NCBI RefSeq assembly: GCF_013090115.1
Contig: NZ_JABFNN010000031.1
Span: forward strand, 221,727 to 285,726
Length of the DNA: 64,000 bases
Direction: 5' to 3'
Source: Flagellimonas amphidinii
GTDB taxonomy: Bacteria; Bacteroidota; Bacteroidia; Flavobacteriales; Flavobacteriaceae
Shown here: piece after piece, positions 54,433-62,739 of the stretch
Position numbering within the stretch: position 1 is the stretch's first letter
Layout: every line of letters begins with the position of its first letter
Position numbers and translations under genes: made by a program
The notes under the pieces: generated by a model
Databases searched by the model: none
What the model saw: only the letters and a program-made list of their open reading frames with translations
What the model was told of the DNA's origin: nothing

Positions 54433-54609
54433 CTAATGTTCTCCAAGTTTATAATAATCAAATCCTATATCTTCCATTTCTTGCTTGTTCACCAATCTTC
54501 TGCCATCAAAAACCAAAGTGGGCTCTAACATATTATGATATAATTTGAACCAATATAAGGTTTTGAACTTGCCCCATTTTATAAGAACAGCTGTAATATG
54601 AGTATCCAT
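54433..54609 (-). pseudogene. ugd: C-terminal remnant of UDP-glucose 6-dehydrogenase
   Basis: Reading leftwards from an ATG at 54609, 58 codons encode MDTHITAVLIKWGKFKTL, LEPTLVFDGRRLVNKQE and MEDIGFDYYKLGEH, followed by a stop at 54433. This matches the last 55-60 residues of UDP-glucose/GDP-mannose dehydrogenases, in which a segment like AVLTEWDEFK is followed by VFDGRR and a final GFDYYKIG. The remaining roughly 380 residues are absent, and an in-frame TAG lies three codons upstream. The fragment is thus a deletion relic. Its position directly upstream of the epimerase and on the same strand fits an ancestral ugd-epimerase operon. Ugd makes UDP-glucuronate from UDP-glucose. Confidence 0.85.
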
Positions 54610-54938
54610 GGAAGTCTATAAATGATTAGAAGTAAAGGTGACTAATCTTTCATTTTCTTACTTTGACCTTGTGCCAAGATGGTTTAGGTTTTCCTAGGGA
54701 ACCAGCTTCAATAAAAGATGTTTTTGAGGTTTTTTAATTTAAAATGGTTTAATCGGACAATGGATGTATAAATATCCAAAAAGCTAATGCCTATAAAGGG
54801 TTTATTTTTTTAAGAACAAAGCAAAGAATAGTATGGAAGTTATTTGAACGAGTATTTAGCTCATATAACGATAAGTTTATCATTTTGTCTTTCAAAAAAG
54901 ACTTTGACATTATTTTTACGACTAAATAACACCCAAAC
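54610..54938. other. Non-coding gap between the ugd remnant and the PglE-like gene
   Basis: The 329 bases are AT-rich without a recognisable gene. On the reverse strand a short open stretch near 54648-54735 reads SFIEAGSLGKPKPSWHKVKV, which may be a further decayed fragment but could not be assigned. Two small palindromes lie close to the PglE-like start: GATAA-GT-TTATC near 54870-54881, and GTCTTT-CAAA-AAAGAC at 54887-54902. Confidence 0.5.
54887..54902. repeat. Perfect inverted repeat upstream of the PglE-like gene
   Basis: GTCTTT and AAAGAC are 6-base arms around CAAA, 36 bases before the ATG at 54939 and directly after a second palindrome. No T-tract follows, so an operator or leader hairpin is more likely than a terminator. 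Confidence 0.35.
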
Positions 54939-56073
54939 ATGGAAAATGTCCTGCTTAATAAAAAAATCTGGCTTTCCTCACCTCACATGGGTGATACAGA
55001 GCAAAGCTATGTAAATGAGGCTTTTGCTACCAATTGGATAGCTCCTTTAGGTCCAAATGTTCAAGGTTTTGAAAAGAGTATTGAAAGATACGTTGGAAAC
55101 AATACACATGCAGCTTGTCTTAGTTCTGGAACAGCAGCCATTCATCTGGCTCTACAGCTTTTAGAAGTAGGCATTGGTGATGAGGTGTTATGCCAAAGCT
55201 TTACTTTTTCTGCATCAGCTAATCCGATTGCATATTTAGGTGCCTCTCCTATTTTTGTAGATAGCGAATCGGATACTTGGAATATTTGTCCTGAATTGTT
55301 GGAAGAAGCAATTCTAGATAGAATAAAGGTAGGCAAAAAGCCCAAAGCGGTTATTGCTGTCCATCTATATGGAATGCCTTACAAAGTTGATGAAATACAT
55401 GCTATTTCCAAAAAATATAATATTCCAGTAGTTGAAGATAGCGCTGAGGCATTGGGAAGCTCTTATAAAGGAGTAAAGTGTGCAAGTTTTGGTGATTGGT
55501 ATTCTTTCTTTTAACGGGAACAAAATCATAACAACATCAGGCGGTGGCGCTCTATTGGCCAAAAGTCAGGCGATTAAGGAAAAAGCAGTTTTTTTAGCTA
55601 CTCAAGCTAGAGATAAAGCCCCACACTACCAACATTCTTATATTGGCTATAATTATAGGATGAGCAACGTACTTGCCGGTATTGGAAGAGGACAAATGGA
55701 AGTTTTGGAAAATCGTGTCGCTGCAAGAAGATTCAATTTTGAATACTATAAGGAACATTTATCGGCTATTCAAGGGATTGAGTTTTTGGATGAAATGGAA
55801 GGTAGCTTTTCCAACAGATGGTTGAGCTGTATATTGACCCCATCTTTTGAGACACGCGAGAAAATTAGAATAGCACTTGAAAATGAAAATATAGAATCAA
55901 GACCACTTTGGAAGCCCATGCATATGCAGCCGGTTTTTAAAGAATCAGTTCACTATACCAATGGTGTAAGTGAAGCCCTTTTTCAACAAGGATTGTGTTT
56001 GCCCAGTGGGTCCAATATGGGCCAAGAGGATTTGGAAAGAATTTGTCATGTCATTAAAAGTGAATTTAGATGA
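54939..56073 (+). pseudogene. pglE: PglE-like DegT/DnrJ aminotransferase, frameshifted before the PLP lysine
   Basis: Frame 1 (54939-55514) encodes 191 residues starting MENVLLNKKIWLSSPHMGD. It carries the cofactor-binding SSGTAAIHLALQLL and the later VVEDSAEALGSSYKG. The reading then breaks at 55496-55497. Frame 2 resumes at 55498 and continues GILSFNGNKIITTSGGGAL to a stop at 56073, covering the PLP lysine in FNGNK and the whole C-terminal half. Joined, they give about 378 residues, the usual length. The family expects GDFGILSFN, so the likely ancestral bases were GATTTTGGT and two Ts are missing (GATTGG here). As read, the first product lacks the catalytic lysine. PglE makes UDP-4-amino-sugars from the PglF product. 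The next gene, PglF-like, overlaps by four bases. Confidence 0.88.
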
Positions 56074-58019
56074 TTAAAAAATACATTTTTGATAATGAAA
56101 GGCATCACGCGTCCAAATGGACCGTATTGCTGATTGATTTAGGTATTGTGGCTGTATCCTTTGTGATGGCCTATTTCATACGATTCAATCTAAGTTTCAA
56201 TTTTGATGTACAGCGACTTTGGTCGCAGTTACCTATTGTTGTGTTATTGTTTCTTGTGGCCTTTTTAGTATCAGGGAGTTACAAAGGTGTAGTAAGGCAC
56301 ACTGGCATTAAGGATGTTTATTCTATATTCAACGCAATTTGCTTAGCAAGTATTGGTACAATTGGGGTGGTGCTATTAAATAAATATGTAAGTCTAGCTG
56401 AAGGGTTTACTATTCCGTTGTCTATAATCATCATTAATAGTTTGCTCACCTTTATTACTCTAACCTCATCAAGATATGTTTTTAAGATTTGTTATGAGAG
56501 TTTAATAAAAAGTAATGAAACACCAACAACAAATTTAATTATCTATGGTGCTGGAGAGTCTGGGATTATTACCCATAATACTTTGGCAAATCATTCCAAA
56601 ATGAAGGTTAAGGTTGTGGGGTTTGTAGACAATAACCTTCAAAAAGTTGGTAAGCAGATTAATGGGGTCAAGGTATATAACAAATCTGTACTCACGGAAG
56701 ATTTTGTAAGGTATCACAACATCTCGGAAGTAATCTTTTCGATTCAAAATATTCGTCCCAAGCACCTTAGGACCTTGGTCAATGAAATTGTAGACCTCCC
56801 GGTTAAAGTTAAAATTGTTCCTCCGGTTGAGGATTGGATTAATGGAGAACTAAAAGTATCTCAGATTAAAAGGGTTCAAATAGAAGATCTTTTGGATCGT
56901 CCACCAATTCAAATCAAGAATAGCAAAATCAGCCAGGATTTTGAAGATAAAGTGATTATGGTATCTGGTGGTGCAGGTTCAATAGGCAGTGAGTTGGTAA
57001 GACAGATATGTAAGTATAATTATAAGTCTTTGATTGTCATCGACCAGGCGGAATCTGCCCTATATGACCTACAACAAGAATTAAAGCAATCTGGATTTTT
57101 CAATTTTATTCCAATAGTTGGAGATATTAGAGATAAAAACAAAATGAGAACTTTGTTTGAGGAGCATAGCCCTGATCGAATTTTCCATGCTGCTGCCTAC
57201 AAGCATGTGCCATTGATGGAGCACAATCCTTATGAGGCGGTGAAGATAAATGTTGCAGGTACCAAAACTATGGCGGACTTAGCGGTAGAGTTCGATGTGG
57301 AAAAATTTGTTTTTGTTTCTACGGACAAGGCTGTTAATCCAACTAATATAATGGGTGCGACAAAACGTATTGCTGAGATGTATATAGGATGTAGACAGCA
57401 AGAAGGTAAAACAAAATTTGTTACAACTAGATTTGGCAATGTATTGGGTTCCAATGGCTCTGTTATTCCTTTATTTAGAAAACAGATTGAAAAAGGTGGT
57501 CCATTGACCGTAACACACAAGGATATTACAAGATATTTCATGACCATACCGGAAGCATCGCAGTTGGTATTGGAAGCGGGTGCAATGGGGCAAGGTGGAG
57601 AAATTTTCATATTTGATATGGGAGAGTCCGTTAAGATTATGGATTTGGCTAAAAACATGATTAGACTTTCTGGACTCCACTATCCTGATGAGATTGATAT
57701 AAAAATTACTGGACTTAGACCAGGAGAGAAATTATATGAAGAACTCCTAGCAAATGGAGAGAATACTCTTCCAACATATCATGATAAAATAATGATTAGT
57801 AAAGTGAGGGATATAGATTATTCCAAGACTCGAACAATGATTGATGAACTCTGCATATCAAATTTGTTTTTTAAAGACAATGTAGTACAGCTAATGAAAA
57901 GTATTGTTCCAGAATACATCTCTAACAATTCTGATTTTTGTAAATTGGACATCAACAAAAAGGAAGATGACCCAAAAGGTCAAGAAGCCAAACCTGAATT
58001 GCCACAATTGAACAGATAA
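56070..58019 (+). CDS. pglF: PglF/CapD-like membrane NDP-sugar 4,6-dehydratase
   Basis: The 649-residue protein has four N-terminal helices (about residues 17-145) and a Rossmann-like regulatory domain with IYGAGESGI near residue 154. The catalytic SDR domain starts MVSGGAGSIGSELVRQICKY near residue 293. The STDKAVNPTNIMGATKRIAEMY region near residue 418 has Met where other SDRs have the catalytic tyrosine (YxxxK), a known feature of PglF-type UDP-GlcNAc 4,6-dehydratases. It would make the UDP-4-keto sugar for PglE. It overlaps the frameshifted aminotransferase by four bases (ATGA), indicating translational coupling. The C-terminal 20 residues are charged. Confidence 0.92.
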   Translation: MIKKYIFDNERHHASKWTVLLIDLGIVAVSFVMAYFIRFNLSFNFDVQRLWSQLPIVVLLFLVAFLVSGSYKGVVRHTGIKDVYSIFNAICLASIGTIGVVLLNKYVSLAEGFTIPLSIIIINSLLTFITLTSSRYVFKICYESLIKSNETPTTNLIIYGAGESGIITHNTLANHSKMKVKVVGFVDNNLQKVGKQINGVKVYNKSVLTEDFVRYHNISEVIFSIQNIRPKHLRTLVNEIVDLPVKVKIVPPVEDWINGELKVSQIKRVQIEDLLDRPPIQIKNSKISQDFEDKVIMVSGGAGSIGSELVRQICKYNYKSLIVIDQAESALYDLQQELKQSGFFNFIPIVGDIRDKNKMRTLFEEHSPDRIFHAAAYKHVPLMEHNPYEAVKINVAGTKTMADLAVEFDVEKFVFVSTDKAVNPTNIMGATKRIAEMYIGCRQQEGKTKFVTTRFGNVLGSNGSVIPLFRKQIEKGGPLTVTHKDITRYFMTIPEASQLVLEAGAMGQGGEIFIFDMGESVKIMDLAKNMIRLSGLHYPDEIDIKITGLRPGEKLYEELLANGENTLPTYHDKIMISKVRDIDYSKTRTMIDELCISNLFFKDNVVQLMKSIVPEYISNNSDFCKLDINKKEDDPKGQEAKPELPQLNR

Positions 58020-58032
58020 CATAAAACCTTTT

Positions 58033-58800
58033 ATGAATAAAACAAAATTTGTAATTGCATGCTATGCTATTATTGCGTGTCTGATAGTCTCATGTAGTTC
58101 TCCGCAAGATGTAGTTTATTTTCAAGATGCCAGTCAGTTTGAAACACTGATCAATGAAAACTCTGCAACTACCAAGTTTAAGGTTGATGACCTTGTAAGC
58201 ATACATATTTCTACTTTGGATCCAGAAGCCAGTGCTCCCTTTAATTTATATAAAGGTTCGGAAGAATCTGGAATAAGACCCGAGCAGGTAAGCTATCTGA
58301 TTGATAAGAACGGGGAAATTGATTTTCCCGTTATTGGTAAGGTAAAGATTATTGGACTTTCACCAAGTGAGACACGTGAGTTGCTTCGCAAAAAATTAGC
58401 TGATTATCTAAAAGACCCAATTATTAATATTAGGATTAGAAACTTTACAGTAACTGTGCTCGGAGCCGTTAATAGACCAGGAACATTTCCAGTTAATGGA
58501 GAACAAATTACCATTATGGAAGCTTTGGGAATGGCAGGGGATATTAATATAAAAGGTAGACGTGACAATATTATGGTAATAAGGGATTTTGATGGTACCA
58601 AAGTATACAACAGAATTAACCTAAATCAAAAAGATGCGCTGAAATCTCCAGTGTATTACCTCACTCAGAATGATGTAGTGTATGTGGAACCCAATAAGTC
58701 TGGCAAAACAGCTTCAAGTTTGGATCAAAGAGCGTCAATTGCTGTTTCTATTATATCTGTATTAGTAACTTCTACAGTTGTATTGTTAACAAGAAATTAG
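58033..58800 (+). CDS. Polysaccharide export lipoprotein (Wza-like)
   Basis: The 255-residue protein has a lipobox LIVSCSSP (cysteine 21). A Poly_export domain contains DDLVSIHISTLDPEASAPFN near residue 53 and YLIDKNGEIDFPVIGKVKI near residue 91. A SLBB domain follows, with VTVLGAVNRPGTFPVNGEQ near residue 140 and EALGMAGDINIKGRRDN near residue 163. It ends in a hydrophobic segment (SIAVSIISVLVTSTVVLL) that could be a C-terminal membrane helix, as in Wza. It would form the outer-membrane channel for the polysaccharide, working with the Wzc-like kinase 51 bases downstream. Confidence 0.93.
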   Translation: MNKTKFVIACYAIIACLIVSCSSPQDVVYFQDASQFETLINENSATTKFKVDDLVSIHISTLDPEASAPFNLYKGSEESGIRPEQVSYLIDKNGEIDFPVIGKVKIIGLSPSETRELLRKKLADYLKDPIINIRIRNFTVTVLGAVNRPGTFPVNGEQITIMEALGMAGDINIKGRRDNIMVIRDFDGTKVYNRINLNQKDALKSPVYYLTQNDVVYVEPNKSGKTASSLDQRASIAVSIISVLVTSTVVLLTRN

Positions 58801-58851
58801 GGTTTCTAAATTGATAAAAACCTATTTAACAACAGATTATTCCCCATATAG

Positions 58852-61230
58852 ATGAATGGATCCTCTTCTGATATAAAAAAACAGATTGATTCTTACTTAA
58901 GGCATTGGAAATGGTTTGCGCTTTCAGCGGCTTTAACTATTGCTTTGGCTTTTGTTTATCTTAGATATGCTACTCCTCAGTATAGTGCTTCTGCAAAAAT
59001 TCAAATTCTAGAGGATAAAGGTGCTTCTTCAGAATTGAGTGTGCTTCAAGATTTGGATATCTTCTCTGGAGGGAAAGCCAAAATTGAAGACGAAATAGAG
59101 TTGCTACAGGCTAGAAGTAATTTTATCCAAGTAGTAAAAAAGTTGAAATTGAATGTCCGTTATTTTGTCATAGGGAACATTAGAAATAATGAATTGTATG
59201 GGGGAAAGTTTCCTTTCAATATAAACTTTATTTCCTCTGATTCTCTAGTAAATAAGTCTAAACATCATTTTTTTGTTGATCTTAATTCCAATACTTCATT
59301 TGATTATAGTGAAGATGAAAATGGACCTTTTAAGACCTATGATTTTGGTTCAAAAATCAACACAAAAATTGGTGATATTATATTGGTCCCAGATACAGAA
59401 CATTTGCAGCCTTATAAAAACAAAAGAGTGGTTGTGGCTATAAATCCTATTCCCGACGTAGCTAGCTCGTACAGAAATCGTATGTTTATCAAGGCTTCAA
59501 ATGAACTTTCTTCCAATATTATCAATATGTCATTGACCGATCCTATACAACAAAGGGCCATTGATATTATTGATGAGCTAATCTTGACTAACAATTCCAA
59601 TGCGGTAGCTGATAAAAAGGCAATAGCGGATAGAACTACCAAATTTATAAATGATAGAATCAATGAAATCTACACGGATTTATCCTCTGTAGATGAAACT
59701 GCGGAAAATTTTAAGTCGAGTAGGGGAATTGCTGATTTGGGTTCTCAGTCCAGTGTAAATTTTAATCAAAGCGCTGCAAGTGAGCAAGAACTACAAAATG
59801 CAAGTATTCAGCTTAATATTGCCAATTCCATGAAGGACCTGATTAGTGATCAGCAAGGATATGATATTATCCCTACAAATGTTGGTTTGAGCGATCCAGG
59901 AATTGCAAATGCGGCAGAACGTTACAATGAGTTGGTGGCACAAAGGAATAGGTTGTTGGAAAGTTCTAATGAAAAAAACCCAGTTATTATTAAACTAGAT
60001 CAACAGTTAGAGGGGCTTAGAAGAGGTATGCAGTCCAGTTTAAATAATGTTACCAACAATTTAGATCTTCAGGTGAATAGTTTAAGTAAACAACTTTCGC
60101 AAATTAATTCTAGAATCTATGCTGCTCCTAGCAACGAAAGAGCTTTAAGAGATATTTCTAGACAACAACAAACAACAGAGTCTCTTTACTTATATCTGTT
60201 ACAAAAAAGAGAAGAATCCCAAATTACCTTTGCCTCAGCGGCTCCTAAATCTAAAATTGTTGATGCAGCATACGGTTCTGATAAACCTGTATCCCCAAAA
60301 TCCAATATGGTATACTTGGCAGCTATTGTAGTTGGCCTTTTGATACCTTTTTCCATCATCTATTTAGGAGATTTAATAGATGACAAAGTACATGGTAAAA
60401 TTGAATTGGAACAAACCATTTCCAATAAAGCATCGGTTATGGCTGAATTACCAAAACTAGGTAGAAAAGATAGTAAATTGGTTTCAGGAATGGATCGTAA
60501 TGTATTGGGTGAATCATTACGTATTTTAAGAACTAATTTAGATTATGTCTTAAAAAAGAAAGTAAAATCCGATCGTGGAAGTATTGTTTTGATTACATCT
60601 AGTGTTTCAGGAGAAGGAAAGACCTTTTTATCCTCTAACCTGAGTATGGTTTTGGCAAGTGCAAGAAAAAAAGTGCTTTTGGTTGGTGCTGATATCCGTA
60701 ATCCAAAATTGCACAATTTTTATTCAGATTTAGAAGTAGAAAATGTAAAATCTAGTGAAGAAGTTGTTGGGAGAAAAACAAATAAAGGGCTGACAGAGTA
60801 CTTATATGATGAAAGGATAGGATTTAAAGAGGTAATAACCCCTATGTTAATCAATGAGAACAAAGTTGATATTGTTTTTTCGGGTAAAATACCTCCCAAC
60901 CCAGCTGAATTATTGATGAGCAATCGGGTAAAACAGTTTTTAGACGAAGCCAGTTCTCAATATGATTATGTGATTGTTGATTCTGCTCCTATGTTGGTTG
61001 TGACTGATACTTTGTTAATCAGTGATTATGCAGATCAAATTTTATATGTGACCAAAGCTGGGGTAACTGAGCAGAAGGTTTTGGAATACCCAATTAAACT
61101 AATAGAAGAAAAGAAAGTTAAAAACCTATCTTTCATTGTAAACGGAGTTAAAGAGGCTAACTTAGGTTATGGGGGCAAATATGGCTACGGCTATGGTAGA
61201 ACTGTTAAGAAATGGTGGAGTTTCTCTTAA
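58852..61230 (+). CDS. Polysaccharide co-polymerase and tyrosine autokinase (Wzc-like)
   Basis: The 792-residue protein has two membrane helices (near residues 22-40 and 483-503) flanking a Wzz-like periplasmic region rich in predicted coiled coil. The cytoplasmic BY-kinase domain follows, with SVSGEGKTFLSSNLS near residue 584 as Walker A, VLLVGADIRNPKLHNF near residue 606 as Walker A', and VIVDSAPMLVVTDTLL near residue 709 as Walker B. The C-terminus has a tyrosine cluster, LGYGGKYGYGYGRTVKKWW, the usual autophosphorylation site. Phosphorylation cycling in Wzc controls chain length and export. The opposing phosphatase is the next, convergent gene. Confidence 0.95.
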   Translation: MNGSSSDIKKQIDSYLRHWKWFALSAALTIALAFVYLRYATPQYSASAKIQILEDKGASSELSVLQDLDIFSGGKAKIEDEIELLQARSNFIQVVKKLKLNVRYFVIGNIRNNELYGGKFPFNINFISSDSLVNKSKHHFFVDLNSNTSFDYSEDENGPFKTYDFGSKINTKIGDIILVPDTEHLQPYKNKRVVVAINPIPDVASSYRNRMFIKASNELSSNIINMSLTDPIQQRAIDIIDELILTNNSNAVADKKAIADRTTKFINDRINEIYTDLSSVDETAENFKSSRGIADLGSQSSVNFNQSAASEQELQNASIQLNIANSMKDLISDQQGYDIIPTNVGLSDPGIANAAERYNELVAQRNRLLESSNEKNPVIIKLDQQLEGLRRGMQSSLNNVTNNLDLQVNSLSKQLSQINSRIYAAPSNERALRDISRQQQTTESLYLYLLQKREESQITFASAAPKSKIVDAAYGSDKPVSPKSNMVYLAAIVVGLLIPFSIIYLGDLIDDKVHGKIELEQTISNKASVMAELPKLGRKDSKLVSGMDRNVLGESLRILRTNLDYVLKKKVKSDRGSIVLITSSVSGEGKTFLSSNLSMVLASARKKVLLVGADIRNPKLHNFYSDLEVENVKSSEEVVGRKTNKGLTEYLYDERIGFKEVITPMLINENKVDIVFSGKIPPNPAELLMSNRVKQFLDEASSQYDYVIVDSAPMLVVTDTLLISDYADQILYVTKAGVTEQKVLEYPIKLIEEKKVKNLSFIVNGVKEANLGYGGKYGYGYGRTVKKWWSFS

Positions 61231-61231
61231 T

Positions 61232-61969
61232 TCAATAAAAAGTTAAAATAGTATTTTCTATTATAGGTAACAATAATTTCAAGGTATTGTTGGATAGCCT
61301 AACTTCTTTTAATGCTGATAAATGTCTCATGTTATGAACATCGGACCCAACGTACTCGATAAAACCATCTTTTAATAGCTTTAAAGCCACTTTTTGGACT
61401 TCTTTACCATAATATTCCCCTAAGGACAAAAGATTCATTTGAAACAGAATCCCTTGCATTTTTAGACTGCTATATGTCTCATATTTTTGGTGAAAATACA
61501 AGTAGCGTTCAGGGTGGGCCAGAATCGGAAAGTAACTGTGCTGTGCTATTTTCTCTATGGCGAAGTCAAAATTGAATGAAGGCTGTAAATAAGACATTTC
61601 AATGAGCAAATATTCTTTTTTCAACGCCAATACACCATTATTTTCTAAAAGCGTCTCAAAGTTATCATCAATCATGTGCTCTGCAGCATAGTCAATTTTT
61701 ACATCCGTATTTTTTTGAGCAAGCTCTGCTTTTAAAATATTGTAAGCCTGCTTAATGCTCTCAGGAGTATTATCATGGTAATTATGCATGATATGGGGTG
61801 TACAGAAAAAACTCTTGACCCCAAACTCAGAAAACCCCTTTAAAAGTTGCAAAGAGTCATCAGCTGTTTTGGCGCCATCATCAATTCCAGGAAGTATATG
61901 GTTGTGGATATCCACCAATCCATGCAGATAATCGACTAGATATCGTTTTTTCTCAAAAAAATGCAGCAT
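61232..61969 (-). CDS. CpsB/YwqE-type tyrosine-protein phosphatase
   Basis: The 245-residue PHP-family metal phosphatase has LVDIHNHILPGIDDGAKT near residue 18, which supplies the metal histidines (22 and 24) and Asp30. It also has FCTPHIMHNYH near residue 55 and the C-terminal YVGSDVHNMRHL, also metal ligands. Enzymes of this kind dephosphorylate the Tyr cluster of Wzc-like kinases. It is separated from the kinase stop by only one base, convergently, which supports pairing. A CAAAGATA motif at 61987-61994 may be its -7 element. Confidence 0.93.
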   Translation of the reverse strand: MLHFFEKKRYLVDYLHGLVDIHNHILPGIDDGAKTADDSLQLLKGFSEFGVKSFFCTPHIMHNYHDNTPESIKQAYNILKAELAQKNTDVKIDYAAEHMIDDNFETLLENNGVLALKKEYLLIEMSYLQPSFNFDFAIEKIAQHSYFPILAHPERYLYFHQKYETYSSLKMQGILFQMNLLSLGEYYGKEVQKVALKLLKDGFIEYVGSDVHNMRHLSALKEVRLSNNTLKLLLPIIENTILTFY

Positions 61970-61986
61970 CCATAAAATTTGGATTG

Positions 61987-61994
61987 CAAAGATA
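61987..61994 (-). promoter_or_regulatory. Candidate -7 element for the CpsB-like gene
   Basis: The reverse strand reads TATCTTTG, an exact TAnnTTTG match, 18 bases before the ATG at 61969. It gives this gene its own promoter separate from the LytTR regulator gene. Confidence 0.45.
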
Positions 61995-62037
61995 GGGTAT
62001 AAGTTTTCTTTTTATGGATGGCGATACTTTTCTATAA

Positions 62038-62739
62038 CTAACCCAATACCTTTTTTAAAAAATCTTCTTTATAGGAACGCCCTATAGGAAGTTTGGCGCC
62101 ATCAATTAGATATAGTTGATTTCCCGCGATTTTCTCAATACCATTTGTGTTTACAATATACGATTTGTGAATGCGATAAAATTGGTTTTTTGGTAATGTT
62201 TCCAACCAATAGCGTAATGACTCGTTAGAGAGGTACTTTTTCTGTCTAGTATTTATTTCTGTATAATCTGCATTGGAAGTAATATGGGTTATGCTATCCA
62301 GTGCCACTTTTACATGCTCATAACCTGATTTAACATAAATTTCCTGCCTGTTAGAGATTACTAAGGCTTTGTTTTCCATTTCTTTCTGCCCATTGAGCTC
62401 AAATGCCTTTGATACGGCTTGTACAAAGCGCTGAAATGAAAAGGGTTTTAATAGATAATCCACAACGTTAAGTTCATAACTTTCAAGAGCATATTCGGAG
62501 AAGGCGGTGGTTAATATTACCAGCGGTGGTTTTTTCATCGTCTTAAGAAATTCAATACCTGAAAGTTTGGGAAGGTGTATATCCAGAAACATAAGTTCTG
62601 CTTGTTTCAATTTCAAATATTCCATCGCTTGCATTGAATCTTGGAATGTACCGACAAGTACCAGAGATTCCATATCATCAATGTATTTTTTGAGGATACG
62701 TTGTGCCGGTGGTTGATCTTCAACAATAATACAGGTCAT
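62038..62739 (-). CDS. LytTR family response regulator
   Basis: The 233-residue protein has a receiver domain with IIVEDQPPAQRILKKY at the start, the phosphoacceptor Asp53 in MFLDIHLPKLSG and Lys98 in DYLLKPFSF. A LytTR DNA-binding domain follows (about 133-233), including ITHITSNADYTEINT, FYRIHKSYIVN and LPIGRSYKEDFL. LytTR regulators bind direct repeats and often control surface polysaccharides, adhesion or autolysis. Its start overlaps the histidine kinase stop by four bases (ATGA), so they form a two-component system. Targets were not identified. Confidence 0.95.
   Translation of the reverse strand: MTCIIVEDQPPAQRILKKYIDDMESLVLVGTFQDSMQAMEYLKLKQAELMFLDIHLPKLSGIEFLKTMKKPPLVILTTAFSEYALESYELNVVDYLLKPFSFQRFVQAVSKAFELNGQKEMENKALVISNRQEIYVKSGYEHVKVALDSITHITSNADYTEINTRQKKYLSNESLRYWLETLPKNQFYRIHKSYIVNTNGIEKIAGNQLYLIDGAKLPIGRSYKEDFLKKVLG

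Noticed and set aside
55480..55514. Programmed frameshift in the PglE-like gene
   Set aside because: No slippery heptamer, pseudoknot or Shine-Dalgarno-like stimulator is visible, and the family needs two extra Ts rather than a productive slip. Decay or error is simpler.
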